DNA from: Gnetum montanum | Lineage: Eukaryota; Streptophyta; Gnetopsida; Gnetales; Gnetaceae | DNA: 43,321 nucleotides | Direction of reading: 5' to 3' | NCBI GenBank assembly: GCA_015680685.1 | Contig: MNCI01014464.1 | Span: forward strand, 124,233 to 167,553 | Shown here: positions 1-10,977 of the stretch, one piece after another | Layout of the letters: each line of letters begins with the position of its first letter | Numbering within the stretch: position 1 is the stretch's first letter | Notes under the pieces: model-generated | What the model saw: only the letters and a program-made list of their open reading frames with translations | Told to the model about the DNA's origin: nothing | Database searches by the model: none | Program-made: the position numbers and the translations under genes

Positions 1-330
1 AAGTCGCATATTACACTGCTTAAGCCTCTCTAGATGCCGAAGTAAGTCGCCTTCTGATACTAGACTATGTTGAACAAAATCACGCTAAGCATCATTACGC
101 TACGTCGCGTGATATAGCGTGCAAAGATAAAACATAGTGATGTTGGAAATCTGCAAAGGAAATCGAAGACTTGATGCTACGCGTCTCTTTGCCTTACTCT
201 GCCTTGTTCTCCCTTCTGGAATTCGGTCATGTATTCTTGCCTAATCACAAATCTTTGCCTCAGGCCGACTCACAATTTTCACGGTGTTTCAAATTCTTTG
301 TGAAGTTAAGAGAACTAAGAAATTCTTTTG
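1..330. other. Unassigned flank
   Basis: No coding similarity or repeat boundary was recognised. The first 130 bases are richer in CpG than the DNA that follows, with several acg/cgc words near positions 85-120. That could mark the end of a younger insertion, but no boundary is visible. A 78-codon open frame at 171-407 has no recognisable motif. Confidence 0.4.
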
Positions 331-2095
331 TTACCTTAAATTCCTTCACTTATGAATTGATGATATTTCAGCATCCATTCATTATTTTCATTTTGTATTT
401 TGCATAGATGAACATGCTTCATCATATGTTGATGTCTCATCTTTTTTAGTAAATAATACATATTCCTCTAGATGTAATGATAATCTTCTTATATGTATTG
501 AATGCCTTAATAACTCATCTTTACTCTATTATTCACTTAAATTATTTTGTCCCTTTTCATATGGTTCTTCCTCATCTACTATATTGTCACCATTCTATTT
601 ACTAGGGGCAATATCTCTAGTCAAAAGAGGATGACCCTTAGAAATTTTATTATGAATTTCAATAGGTACATACTTAGGAGTTACATCATTTGAAGATTCC
701 TCCTTCATACATCCATATTTTTGTCTAAAACTAATGTCTTGACTATAAATAACCCTTTTCATTTCTGGGTTATATAACTTGTAAGCTGTGACACCATGTC
801 CATAGCCAAGAAAAATACATTTGACAAACTTAGAGTATAATTTGAGCCTTTAAGATTTTGGAACATGTACATAGGCTTTATAACCAAAAATTTTCAAATA
901 ATTTAAATTAATTGATATACCACTCTAGAATTTTTTTGTCAAGCATTGATGAAGGAGATCTATTAATATGATAAAAAGCAATCATTATTGCTTCACCCTA
1001 GAAATACTTTTCAAAACCATATTCATTGAGCATACATTTGGCATGTTCTATCAATATGCGATCAAAGTGCTTTACCATGTCATTTTATTCAAGAGTTCCT
1101 AGGGTAGCCTTTTATCTTTGAATACCTTATTTTTTACAAAAAAAGAAAAGAAAAGAAAAAAACACACAAAAACACACACACACACACACAGAGTAAATTT
1201 ATTGGAGAAAAACTTATCACCTTGGTTAGTTTTGAGAATTTTAATTTTCTTCTTAGAATAATTTTCAACAAGAACTTTGAATTCTTTAAATTTTCCAACA
1301 ACCTTAAATTTGTTTTAATAAATAAATCTAGCTCTTTTTAGAATAATCATTGATAAAAGAAACATAATATATAGCACCTCCAAGAGAACTTGTTTTAGTA
1401 TATTTAGCTAGTTTACATACATTGTTATGTATTAGTTCTAATATTTGAAGAGATTTAGCATTACTTTTTAAAAGACTACGATGCCTCTATTTACCATGCA
1501 AACAATGATAACAAAAGTCTAAGGGATCTTTTGCAAGCCTAATTCTACCTTGCTTATAAGGTTCCTTGAGCCCCTTTTGTTCAGATGTTCCATTCTTTTA
1601 TGTGACAAATCAATACTTAAACTTAGATCAATCATGGCAAATGCACTCAGATTTTGTTTTCATGTCTTAGTTTCTAATTTATATAACTTGTCTATTTTTA
1701 TTTCAAAAGCCAAAGGAGATGCACCATGCAATATTTGACATTTTCCACTTCCAAAAATAATAGGTAATCCTATACCATCCAACTCACTTACAAATAAAAG
1801 ATTTTTAATGTGTTGGAACAAGATGTACATTGGAAATGAATTTAATTATTTCATCATTAAACTAAATCTTAACTTTTTCATAACTTGAAGCCTTGCATAA
1901 ACCATCATTTCCAAATCTTACCATAGTGAGATCAGAAGATGTATACCCATTAAATCAATTAACATGTAGAGTATAATGATTTAATGCACCCAAGTCGATG
2001 TACCGTGAATACATATAAACATTATTAGAAGAAGATACAAGATATAAATCTCCCTCTCAAGCAAGAGGGCCTTTATCATTTTTTGATATACTATC
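330..2095 (-). pseudogene. Ty1-copia pol remnant: protease, pre-integrase, integrase, start of RT
   Basis: On the minus strand, reading from 2095 down, the copia order is visible. A protease active-site remnant DLGA (1985-1996, in place of D-S/T-G-A) comes first. A pre-integrase stretch follows (MEHLNKRGSRNL, about 1540-1590). Next is the integrase core start (LGGAIYYVSFINDYSKK, about 1340-1400), where the usual first catalytic Asp is Asn (LIHNNVC). Then come MLNEYGFEKYF and INRSPSSMLD (about 930-1040) and the downstream block KIFGYKAYVHVPKS...CIFLGYGHGVTAYKLYNPEM (about 760-890). The region before RT (DEACSSMQNTK) is near 380-450. At least six stops and several frameshifts make it non-functional. 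The family normally makes a polyprotein for protease cleavage, cDNA synthesis and integration. Its 5' part is cut off at 2101 where the Athila-like LTR begins, so it was probably the target of that insertion. Confidence 0.85.
1133..1190. repeat. A-rich tract and (CA)n microsatellite
   Basis: A run of AAAAG-type repeats (1133-1162) passes into a CA dinucleotide repeat (about 1163-1190). It lies inside the copia integrase remnant and interrupts its frame. This is an ordinary simple-sequence expansion. Confidence 0.9.
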
Positions 2096-2100
2096 CTCTA

Positions 2101-2909
2101 TGATGAACCATGATATCGCGTACGCGATATTGTGCACGCGATATCACATCCACCACGCGATCTCGCATACGCGATATCGTGTCCTACCTCATCTTCTATA
2201 AATAAGAGGCGACACCCTTGGTTCCAAGACATTAGATTTAGACCCTTAGCTAGACTCTTGCAGTTTTGTCATTCCAGAGTTAGAATTATTTCTATGTGCT
2301 CACAGTAGGAGTCATAGAGTGAATGGATCTTTATTCAAGCAATTTGTACCTAAGCACAATTTTGTGTACAGCAATAAAGATGAACTTTATGATAAACCTT
2401 GCAACATACAGATTAAGCTAATTAGTAATTAATTATTATTTAATGCTTTCCTAGTTAATTAATATCTCTCTCAACCTTCAACACCCTTAGTTAAATACAC
2501 TTAGTACGACCACTTCAAGCATGCATGTAGCGCTTGGTAACCCAATAACGATTAACGTTTGGTAATCCCAGCAGTGTTGCACTAGTTCAGGATGTGTACG
2601 GCAAGTGGGAACGGATATTGGTGTTAGGAACATTTAGAAACTAGTTAATGTAACTTAGCCACTTAGTTTTCTCTCCCTCTCCTTTATTAGCAGAAGACAT
2701 AGAAAATACAAAAGCTATAAAAATCATATACCTCAAGCTTACTTAATCATACAACTGTGAAAATACAAGTAAGTTTGTGAAGACAACGATTGATTAACCC
2801 TGAGTGTTCCATTAAGGCGCATAGCACTTGGTCCTTGGAGTTCAACCAGATCATGTGTGAAACGCTCGTATTCGTATGGTTGAGTGTAGGGGTACCTCGC
2901 CACTCATCA
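2101..2909 (+). mobile_element. 5' LTR of Athila-like element A1 (family A)
   Basis: 809 bp, starting TGATGA and ending ACTCATCA. It aligns over most of its length with the solo LTR at 15131-15923 and the LTR at 40291-41088. The shared blocks are TATAAATAAGAGG, GTCCTAGAGTGAATGGATC, AATAAAGA and the end GAGTGTAGGGGTACCTCGCC. U3 contains a palindromic CpG-rich cluster (2111-2181). A TATA box lies at 2196-2204 and an AATAAA signal at 2373-2378. The PBS starts two bases after the LTR end. No matching 3' LTR was found downstream, so the element is truncated. Confidence 0.9.
2111..2181. promoter_or_regulatory. Palindromic CpG-rich cluster and TATA box in family-A U3
   Basis: The motif ACGCGATATC or its reverse complement occurs about five times in 70 bases. 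This includes a perfect 18-bp palindrome, ATATCGCGTACGCGATAT, at 2113-2130. The TATA box CTATAAATA follows at 2196-2204. The position directly upstream of TATA suggests a promoter or enhancer element of the LTR, which is an inference. The copy at 40299-40341 has fewer repeats and the solo LTR has one. Confidence 0.6.
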
Positions 2910-2910
2910 T

Positions 2911-2928
2911 TGATGTCGTTGTCGAGGA
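2911..2928 (+). other. Primer-binding site, tRNA-Asp type, decayed
   Basis: TGATGTCGTTGTCGAGGA lies one base after the LTR. It matches the 18-nt complement of the plant tRNA-Asp 3' end used by Athila elements, except at four sites. All four are C-to-T or G-to-A. This fixes the plus orientation of element A1. Confidence 0.8.
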
Positions 2929-3053
2929 CTTAGTTGTTTGTGCACTGTGTAGGACATATGAAATCATTCATATCGTTGGAACATTAAAAAAAACCCTTAG
3001 GATTAATCAAAGAAAGACGAGACAACAGTACATTGCACACCGAATGAAACAAG

Positions 3054-5430
3054 ATGTCTTCTTCTTCACATAAGAGCACTTCACTGCCTAGGACTAATGC
3101 AAGAGGCAGTTGGCGACATAATACACATAACCAGGATCCACTAGTTCCTCAATAGTTTCGTGTGGTATATACTCATCCTGATGAGTATGTACCTGATTTC
3201 AACTTTATTCTTCACCAAGACGAACAACTATGTTGGAGAGACTTGGAGGGTAACATGGTGTTTCCTCCAGACTGATTAGTTCCCAACATGCTCCTTTGTG
3301 CTCTCACACGAATAGGCATGTCGCTTTTATACACAGAATAGGTTGCACGCGATCATGACTCAAGAGACTATCATCCCACAAAAGTGCAATGTCAAAGGGA
3401 CTTGCAATAGGAGAGATACCATACATCTTTGAAGGGTAAATGACCCCATAACACTTTGCACGTTTTGAGCGAAATTGAGGATGGTGAACCTGCCTCAACA
3501 GGTTCTCCACAAAACGATGTTTTTCCTCCTAACATTGATCAGGGGATGGTGTATCAAAACCTCCACTCCACTATCACAACCTTGGTTCTGATACCCATGA
3601 ACACGAAGTGTTCAACGAAGGAACATGAACACACAATAAGGGTAGACATTCTAATCGTGATCACGATCAAGGCTAAGACCACCAAGGAGAAGGTAGAAAA
3701 CACTGTCATGGCGATGGTTCTCCTTCTTCACCTTCATCATTATCTTCACCCTCTCCTTCAGTGTTCAAACATAGTCATAGGGAAACCAATCGTGAGGATA
3801 AGGGAAAATGAAGTGAAAGTCATCGACGAGACAATCGAGAACGAGGATGAGGGCACTCTAAAGAATCAAGGCATAGAAGAAGGGAGAGTAGGGAACCGCA
3901 TAGACACCATAGACGCTATGAACGAGATGATCATGAAGAACCCCTACTCACAACTAGAAGCATGCTAGATATAACGGAGGCCGTAAGAGTTCCAAAAATG
4001 CACCAAAAGGATAGTAGGACTAAGAGGTTAGACATGAACAACATCCCACAATTTGAAGGGGGATACAACACTGATCCTCAAAATCATTTACAAGAATTCC
4101 ACGATGCAAGTGCCTAGCAAAACATAGAAAATGAATGGCAAAAACTGAAGTTGTTCCCAAGGACACTAGTGAAAGAAGCTAAAAGTTGGTACCAGTCCTT
4201 AGAATTGGAATCCATTCGGAGGTGGAGTACAATGTTAGAACTCTTCAATGATAAGTACCAAATGTACTCCTGAGTGTTTAACCTGCGAAAGCAAATCCAA
4301 GGATGGAAGCAAGGAAATCATGAACCCTTGGATGCTGCCATGGGCCGTTATTACGCACTATTACATCGTTGCCTTGGCATGGTTATTTGCAGCAGGATCA
4401 ACTATGCCATCTCGTGGATGGACTTAGGCATGGAACAAGAACCCTGGGGACATATGCCCAAGGTTATCAGAGCTTAGGTCTCATAAAATTCATAAACTGC
4501 TAGAGCAAGTTACCAAAGAAGAAGGTGAGCTACGAAAGAGAGAAAGTGTGGAAGAATACAACTGAGATCCTTTCGTCCGAAAAAGGGAAGTGAGATTTTG
4601 TGAGGAGGAAGAAGAGTTGCCACTCGAAGAGATGTTGAATAGGAAAACTTTGCCTCTCCAAAAGTTAACATCAAAAGTATCAACAAAGGTAGACCAAATA
4701 TGAGACTCTAGATAGTAGGTTTGAAAATATTCTTAAAATTGTAGAGGAGTCTAGGGAGTAAGGTAGTGACCGCGACAAAAAGAAAAAGAGAGAAGTGGAA
4801 AATGCACGTAACAAGGGTAAGGGCAAAATGGCCATCATAGAAGAGGTTATGGATTCAGACACAGACAATGATAGTGGATGCGAGATATGCTAATATGACC
4901 ATCCTAAGGGATGTTGCCCAATGATCTCACATCTATAAGAGTCTAGGGTGTATGCACTCAACTCATGACTAAATAAACAGGAAACACCTCGATAGTTACC
5001 TAATCCTGAAGGTAACCCAAGGTAGTTCCACCAACCTTCAACATATTATCCAAGTGGAACTCTGCCACAACCTGTTGAGTAACATCAATAGTGGCAATAC
5101 CCACAGTCGTGGGGGATGCCACCACCAAGGCAACAATACCCATACCAACAACCTGATCCATATGGCTACTATGTGTAGCTTCCAATCTCTCCACATGACT
5201 CTGTTAGTCACATTACACCACAACATCACTACCAAGCCCATGAGTATTATAGAACTCCTTCTCCTAGGGAAGATAACCCACAAATATACCATCCTTCAAA
5301 TCCATCCGCAGATCTCACACCAATAGCTCCATTACCATTGACTCTAGCAATGCAAGGGAAAGTCCCTACTCAACCGTAGCAACGCAATGCCTCAAGGGCT
5401 GTAAATCCTCAACCCACTGTTGGTTCTAAC
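3054..5430 (+). pseudogene. Athila-like gag remnant of A1
   Basis: The ATG at 3054 opens an N-terminal block with THPDEYVPDFNFILHQDEQL and WRDLEGNMVFPPD. B1 has the equivalent block near 31660-31760. A hydrophilic Ser/Arg/His/Asp-rich low-complexity stretch follows (about 3620-3960). Then comes the capsid-like retrotransposon gag domain (about 3960-4480): LDMNNIPQFEGGY, WQKLKLFPRTL, SWYQSL, LRKQIQGWKQGNHEPLD and GRYYALLHRC. YDHPKGCCP (about 4895-4920) corresponds to a segment also seen in A2 and B1. The last part (4980-5430) is rich in Pro, Gln and Asn codons. Stops and frameshifts break it in at least eight places. Gag normally forms the virus-like particle that packages element RNA. Confidence 0.85.
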
Positions 5431-5436
5431 AACCAT

Positions 5437-6126
5437 ATGAAGAAAAGACCTTTCTTCAGAACCAATATTCCAACCAAGCCCTTACAACCACAAGTGATTA
5501 AACCTCTGAACACCTCCCCATCAAATAAAGCTTCAGAGCTCCCTTCGAACCAAACACCGAGCTCACCACATATGGTTATGTTAACACATGCCGTTATTGA
5601 TTGGATCAAAGTTGGCCACCTTCTCAGAAAATTCTCTGATCCTAGAAGCCCTCTAATCTATCTCCAAATCACTAAGAATGAGCCATGCAAAGCTCTTCTG
5701 AATTCAGGTTCTGGAGTCAACTTAACATCGCAAGAAATGTACAAAGCCTGGAACCTGCCTCCATTGAAGAAGAGCAATATTCACCTAGAGATGGCAAACC
5801 AGTCCATCACTGTTCCCTTGGGACTGGTAGAGAACATCATCACCACTGTGTATGGGTGGTCGTAGCTAGCTAATTTCCTAGTGATACAAGTGAATAACAG
5901 TAAAGGGGACTTCCCAATCATAATGGGAAGGGCATGGCTAAATACTATAGATGCACCCCTACGAATCCGCGATCTTTCCCTAGAAATATCTAAGGAGAAC
6001 ACGTTTGAAAAGATTGAGAAGAAGAAGGTTTCATGCATCACATACAGTGATATAGGGTGCAATTGCATGCAGAGATCATGGGTTGTGCAAAGTTTAGCAT
6101 TGCCTACATGCAACCGGTGTGCATAA
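5437..6126 (+). pseudogene. Aspartic protease domain of A1 pol
   Basis: The open frame 5437-5865 holds SPLIYLQITKNEPCKALL, then NSGSGVNL where the catalytic D-S/T-G would stand. The Asp codon GAT has become AAT, a G-to-A change, so the active site is lost. The domain continues after a stop at 5864: PIIMGRAWLNTIDAPL near 5917-5965 matches the conserved C-terminal hydrophobic-G-R motif of retropepsins. In the live family this enzyme cleaves Gag-Pol. It sits between gag and RT, as expected for Ty3-gypsy. Confidence 0.8.
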
Positions 6127-6129
6127 GAC

Positions 6130-6725
6130 ATTAACATACAAAAGTGCCTGTATGTAGCAGCCACATGGCAAGAAGACACCTAGTGGCTGATAGCTGATCA
6201 AGAGAGCAAATCACTCATGTTCATGGAACTAACTGAGGAAATAACTTGCGCTTACATCGAAAGCATAGATGCACTAGAGCAAGTCCGCTGCCAACTTCCA
6301 AGCCTTAACCTTGAAAACATCAACTGGGGGAAGTTGGAAATTATTGAAAAATTCAAATAAGAGCCCCTAGAATTAAAGCCATTGTCCACCAGTCTGGAAT
6401 ATATGATTGTTGAAAATAGAAAATTGATAATCATCAACGAAAGACTTGCTTTCAAACAAAAAGGAAGACTGTTGAAAGTAATAAACAACTGGTCAAAAGC
6501 CTTTGCTTAGTCATATCCTGAATTAATTGGAATAGATCCTAGGATATTCCAGCATAGGATTTACACTGACCCCTCCATGAAACATTGAAAACAACAGCAG
6601 AGGCAATTGAACCCAAAATTGAAGCAAGTAGTAAAAGAAGAAATAGAATAGCTTCTTAAGGCTGGGTTCATATATCCCATTGCTGATAGAGAATGGGTTA
6701 GCCTCATGTTTCAAGCCTCTAAAGC
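6130..6725 (+). pseudogene. Start of Athila-like reverse transcriptase, truncated
   Basis: The translation contains LELKPL (about 6368), the linker with DPRIFQHRIYTDPS (about 6535-6575), QLNPKLKQVVKEEIE (about 6605-6650) and LLKAGFIYPIADREWVS (about 6654-6705). These are the connector and N-terminal fingers of Ty3-gypsy RT in the Athila lineage. Similarity stops near 6725, before the catalytic palm motifs. The rest of RT, RNase H and integrase are absent, so a deletion or rearrangement removed them. Several in-frame stops are present. Confidence 0.8.
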
Positions 6726-7599
6726 CTAAGATAATTCATCATCTCAACTCACTCTCAAAGAACCGATATGTCTTCATAAGCTTATGAACCCTTTTCTTGG
6801 TTCTAATTCAAACCAACAATTCCTCCAAATTGCACCAATTTTTAAACAAAATTGTTTACTTCGATAGCATTGATGTATTGCCCTTTGTCAATGCAACCCT
6901 ATTGATGCAATACAAAAATACTAGATATACACATGATCATTCATTAAATTTTTATCATTTTTACTTTGCATGAGAGGAGTTTGATTATTTCTAATAGCTA
7001 GAGCCTTCTACCACCAATATATTGTGAACCAAACCTTTGATTTCCATGTTTTTAAAACTTGTGAACTTTTGAAGTTGAGCTCTATGTTTTGGGGGCACAT
7101 ATCTTGTAATAAAGAAACTTTGGAAATTCAAAGTTTTAAAAATCTAATATAGTTAACATTAAAAAATAAAAATAACTTAAATATTAGATAATCTAGCTAT
7201 CGTACAACTTCTAAAACATCCTAATATAGTCACATAAGGTTATGAACATTAGAATTCTCTAAATTTAGACCAATTTTAGGATAATAAAGGGTTAAATGTT
7301 ATAAACAACATATGGAAATTAAAAACTAATCCTTAATGTGAATAGAGAAAATAGGTCTATTACTACATATAGAAAATAGAGTTTTGGATGTAAGATGTTT
7401 GTCATTGCATAGAGAACATAGGTCACATGAATGACAAGGATGTGGAATAGAATAAGCACAAGAGCCCAAAGTTACATGTACAATAGGATCCATCAAAGAG
7501 GAACTTGAGATGGAATTTGTTAGACATATTTTCATAGCAAAAATAGGAAACTCAAGGTATGAATCGACATAAAGATAGAGGCCCACTCTTAAAGTGATT
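6726..7599. other. AT-rich stretch without recognised genes
   Basis: A possible but unconvincing continuation of RT runs to about 6900. After that the DNA is AT-rich with no motif I can name. A minus-strand 86-codon frame at 7326-7586 is Cys/His/Ser-rich but matches no zinc-binding spacing I know. This stretch holds the junction between A1 and the family-B remnant that follows. Confidence 0.4.
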
Positions 7600-9690
7600 C
7601 TTATTAAAGCTTGCCTGGAGAAAATTAGAATAAAGGAGATTTAAAGTTTGATGCTTTAAGAGCTAAGATTTAGATACTTCTTGGAGTTTTCATCTCAAGA
7701 GGCTTGAGAGTAGTTGCAAGCATATTTCTTATGGTTCAAAATTTCAACTAATGTAAAATGGTACTTAGGGGAGATGTATCCTCTTCTAGAACAACCAATA
7801 AGAGGATGCAATAGTTAAAATTAAAGATATCATCATCTTCTATTTGATGGAAGCCATTGCAAATGCTCTGGGACTTCCAAAGCTGGAAACAAAGATTACA
7901 TAAGTATTTATCCATTTTGATCAAAAAAGGAAGAGGAAGTGAATATAATGATTAAGATAAAAAGAAATATGATGAGATCAACCAAGCTTAATGAATTTAT
8001 TTCAAAATCATCTCATATCATCTCATCAGAAAGTATCACTAAGTAACATAACTTCCTTTTTGGTAAGAGTTTATGTAACGCTTAGTGGCTAACTCCCCAT
8101 CAACCTTCATAGCTAATCTTTTTGGAGATAGAGAAGTGATTTAAAGGAAGTAAAAAAGACTAGAAGATACTACCCTTTTTGTTCATAGTCTAAGAACACT
8201 CAAAAAGATAGGACATTGCATGCCACATGAATTATATTCTCCAAAATGCCATGAGAACATTGTGGTAGGAGATAATGAAGGACAAGTCACTATTAATGCT
8301 TTAAGAGAATGTGCATCTTCAGTAGTCAAGGAAACACTAGGAGTTGGAGCAAGAACTAAGGACTCAAAAGCATCTCATGAAGTATCTACTAGAGTTTTGG
8401 AAGATTACTATTTTGTAATGAGCCATCTTAATAAAGTTGCACAAATAATTAGTTGGCATCAGGACAATCTATGGAATCACATCTTTGTAAGAAGAAGTTA
8501 AGCCATCATCTAAGTGAACCCTATAATGGGAGAAGTTGTAATAATACTTTGAAAAATGCTAGAAAACTTGAACAATGCTGTAGTATTTTCTATGATGTTG
8601 AAAGAGGGGGGGAAGCCACCAGAATGATCATGCCACAAAAAGAACAAGAAATGACTACAAATGTGGTGAATAGTAGAAGCAATGAAGCTTTAAAGGTCAC
8701 TACAATATCAGTTCTAGACTTTGGTACTATGTTAAAAATTTAAATATATGTTGGGACTAGTTTAAGGCATTTAAGTGCAACCAAACATAAGGAAGTTATG
8801 GAAAGATTAATGGACACTAGGCAATCAATTTCTTATTTTTTCAACATTTTAGAGGATATCAGCTCAACCTAGTTAGTATTCATCAGGATAAGAGACAAGC
8901 TCATCATCACTGAGACATAACTTTAAGAAGTTATTTCACTTAATTAATAATCAATAGTTGAATTTATGTAACTTAGAGCCCACCTGTTAGATCTGACTCC
9001 TCACCAATTGAGCTGTATTAGAGATCAAGCCTTTGACCAAATAAAGGATAAATCATACCAAGTAGATATGCATAAGGAGAAAGTCACTTGGGATACATCC
9101 TTGAGAAAAGAAATGCTAAACAAATCAAATATGGATCTTGGCATGCAACACAAAGAAAATTATGAGTTAGCTATGAAGAACATGAGGTTGTTCAAGATAG
9201 AGAAACAAAACGAACAAATGGAGGAATACCTCAAGCATCTCTAAAAGTAGCTAGCAAAAATGAACATGAGCATACATAAGTTACAAAAAAAATAGGAATC
9301 TTTCCATTAAGATGGTTAGAATTATTAGACAAAAATTAGCCACCAAGATCATCACCTAGAAAAATAAANATACTTATTAATGCATTCAAACTTAAAGTAG
9401 TAGCATTAGAAAAACCATAGCAACAACCCAAGCATGAAGAGCAGCTATAAGAATCACTACCACTAAGCATCACATGAAGCATATGCCTTGGAGATTCTTG
9501 TAAATATTTGCATAATTTTTGTAAGGATAGTATATTCAAATGTTATCATTTGTTAAAGTTGTACATCACTTGAATAAATTTTGTAATACAATATCCTACT
9601 TAGTTAAGTCAGTTAAGTTACTTAGGTTACTTCCATATTTTGTAAACAAGCTCTATCTTTCATTTTTTTTCCTTGAGAATGAGCTTTTAG
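7600..9690 (+). pseudogene. 3' ORF remnant of family-B element (copy B2)
   Basis: This matches the 3' ORF of B1 (36108-38940) in order and spacing. VKIKDIIIFYLMEAIANALGLP (about 7820-7885) pairs with the B1 block VKLKDIIASYSVEAIVEALNLP. LIFLEIEK (about 8116) pairs with LIYLEIEK. SHLNKVAQIISW (8422-8457) pairs with SYLNEVTRTINW. DTSLRKEMLNKSNMDLG through QNEQMEEYLKHL (about 9086-9240) pairs with a B1 block starting DTSLSEAM. The C-terminal half is charged with heptad-like Leu/Ile/Met spacing, so probably coiled coil. Frameshifts and stops leave open pieces at 8220-8501, 8453-8743 and 9008-9244. The function is unknown. Its place between pol and the 3' LTR is where Athila elements carry an envelope-like ORF, but no membrane segment or signal peptide is visible. 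An undetermined base (n) lies at 9369. Confidence 0.7.
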
Positions 9691-9694
9691 TGAA

Positions 9695-9705
9695 TCATGG
9701 GGGTA
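9695..9705 (+). other. Polypurine tract of B2
   Basis: TCATGGGGGTA directly precedes the LTR start TGATGAG. The equivalent B1 site is TCATGGGGATA at 39163-39173. Matching position and sequence in two copies support this as the plus-strand primer, so the LTR at 9706 is a 3' LTR. Confidence 0.75.
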
Positions 9706-10532
9706 TGATGAGTCATGTTTTAGTTGATTACATTAACACAGTAGCAACAACTAATCATAGTTGATGTAGGATCCATTATGTTGTAGTATCAATATTGACA
9801 TAGAAGTAGTGAATACCTATATAGATGCATAGACCAATTGCATTTATGGAATCATTTTGGCCATAATGTAGTGAAGCTCTTGAAGTCTATATCTATGCAA
9901 AGTTTTCATCGAGTGTCCTTAGCATAAACTTAAGTTGATTATCTGAAATATTATTGAAGTGATTATGTATCTTGATACATTTTCATGAATGACAATAAGA
10001 TCAAGATCAATTTCACTTCATTGCAACACTTGGCTTAATTTAAAGCCTTCTTTAATTTTAGTTTACTTTCCTTCTTTTCCTTCACATGCACTTAGTTAAA
10101 TATTTTTGTTTTATCATACAATAATTATCACATCATATGTATAATTGGTTTTAAGCATAAAATATAATACTAGGTAATCCTAGTAGTGGGTTTACTTATT
10201 TTTTTTCTAATTGTAATCACTTGGTAATCCATCAGTGATTATAGATACTTATTGTCTAGGGTAGAATAGATCTAATTTTCTACACTTAGGTTAGTTTACA
10301 TTAAATTTGAATATTTTAATAATATTTTAATTATGCCATGACAACTTCAATATTATATACTTCAGTTACACTTAACCATACATACTAGGTCATACAAGTA
10401 TGATTGGGAAGATAATAATCAACAACCTAGCTATCTAGATAGCGACGTTAGTTTAGTTTGTAGAATTTAACCAAGTTACACATGAACACTTGTGATTTGT
10501 ATGGTTGGATGTAATGTTTATTCTACTACTCA
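9706..10532 (+). mobile_element. 3' LTR of family-B element B2
   Basis: About 827 bp, from TGATGAG to ACTACTCA. It is diverged but collinear with the B1 LTRs at 30540-31385 and 39174-40290. It shares the TATA region CCTATATAGATGCAT (about 9817), GACAATAAGATCAAG, CACTTGGTAATCC and the end GATTTGTATGGTTGG. It lacks the dense ATGCATCGATG palindromes of the B1 U3, and is clearly older than B1 judging by divergence. The right end is set by the match to the B1 LTR end and is uncertain by several bases. Confidence 0.75.
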
Positions 10533-10620
10533 TTGTCATTGATCAAATAGCCAGTTTCTCTAATTGCATAAATCTTAATACCTAGATATTAAGGATAGAT
10601 AGAGCCTCTTTGAAAAGAAA

Positions 10621-10977
10621 TATGGAGCAAGAATTATGCTAACACCTCTTGGCAAAGCTTATATCCTTAAAGTTATTAACTTTGTACAATCAATGAATAA
10701 CAATATTATTGAGTATGAAATGCTTATCCATGGGATTAAACTAGATTAATATTATGATTTAACAAAACTTAAAATTTATAAGGACTCTCAACTTATTGTA
10801 AATTAGAAAAATGAAATTTTTAAAGCTAAAGATTCAATCATGAAAGCATATAAAGCTTATGTCCTTGAAATTTTCAAGAAATTTGATTAAATATTGATTG
10901 AATATGTTTTTAAAGAGAAAAATTATACTCTCAATATGTTAGCTCAAGCAATATTCACTCTAGATATTTTGTTTTGA
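10621..10977 (+). pseudogene. Orphan RNase H fragment (TAT-like)
   Basis: One frame reads GARIMLTPLGKAY, then NNIIEYEMLIHGI, then LKIYKDSQLIVN, AKDSIMKAYKAYVLEIFKKFD and FKEKNYTLNMLAQA. These are the blocks of the extra RNase H domain found next to integrase in TAT-type Ty3-gypsy pol. The Asp of KDSQ and the Glu of EYE are retained, and four stops interrupt the frame. RT and integrase are missing around it. B2's 3' LTR ends about 90 bp upstream, so B2 may have inserted into this pol. Confidence 0.75.

Noticed and set aside
1-130. Possible family-A LTR end from CGCGTGATAT-like words
   Set aside because: Only one loosely similar word; no TG/CA end, TATA box or other LTR block follows.
171-407. 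78-codon plus-strand open frame
   Set aside because: No motif or codon pattern, and it overlaps the edge of a minus-strand copia remnant; probably chance.
5000-5326. Overlapping open frames on both strands in the A1 gag tail
   Set aside because: His/Asn/Gln/Pro-rich gag tail codons produce open shadow frames in several phases; only the plus-strand gag tail is supported by the copies in A2.
6726-6905. Continuation of A1 RT past 6725
   Set aside because: A few weakly similar residues only; no palm motif or YxDD box found.
7326-7586. Cys/His-containing minus-strand frame as a zinc finger
   Set aside because: Spacing of Cys and His fits no known finger, and the frame has no copy elsewhere in the window.
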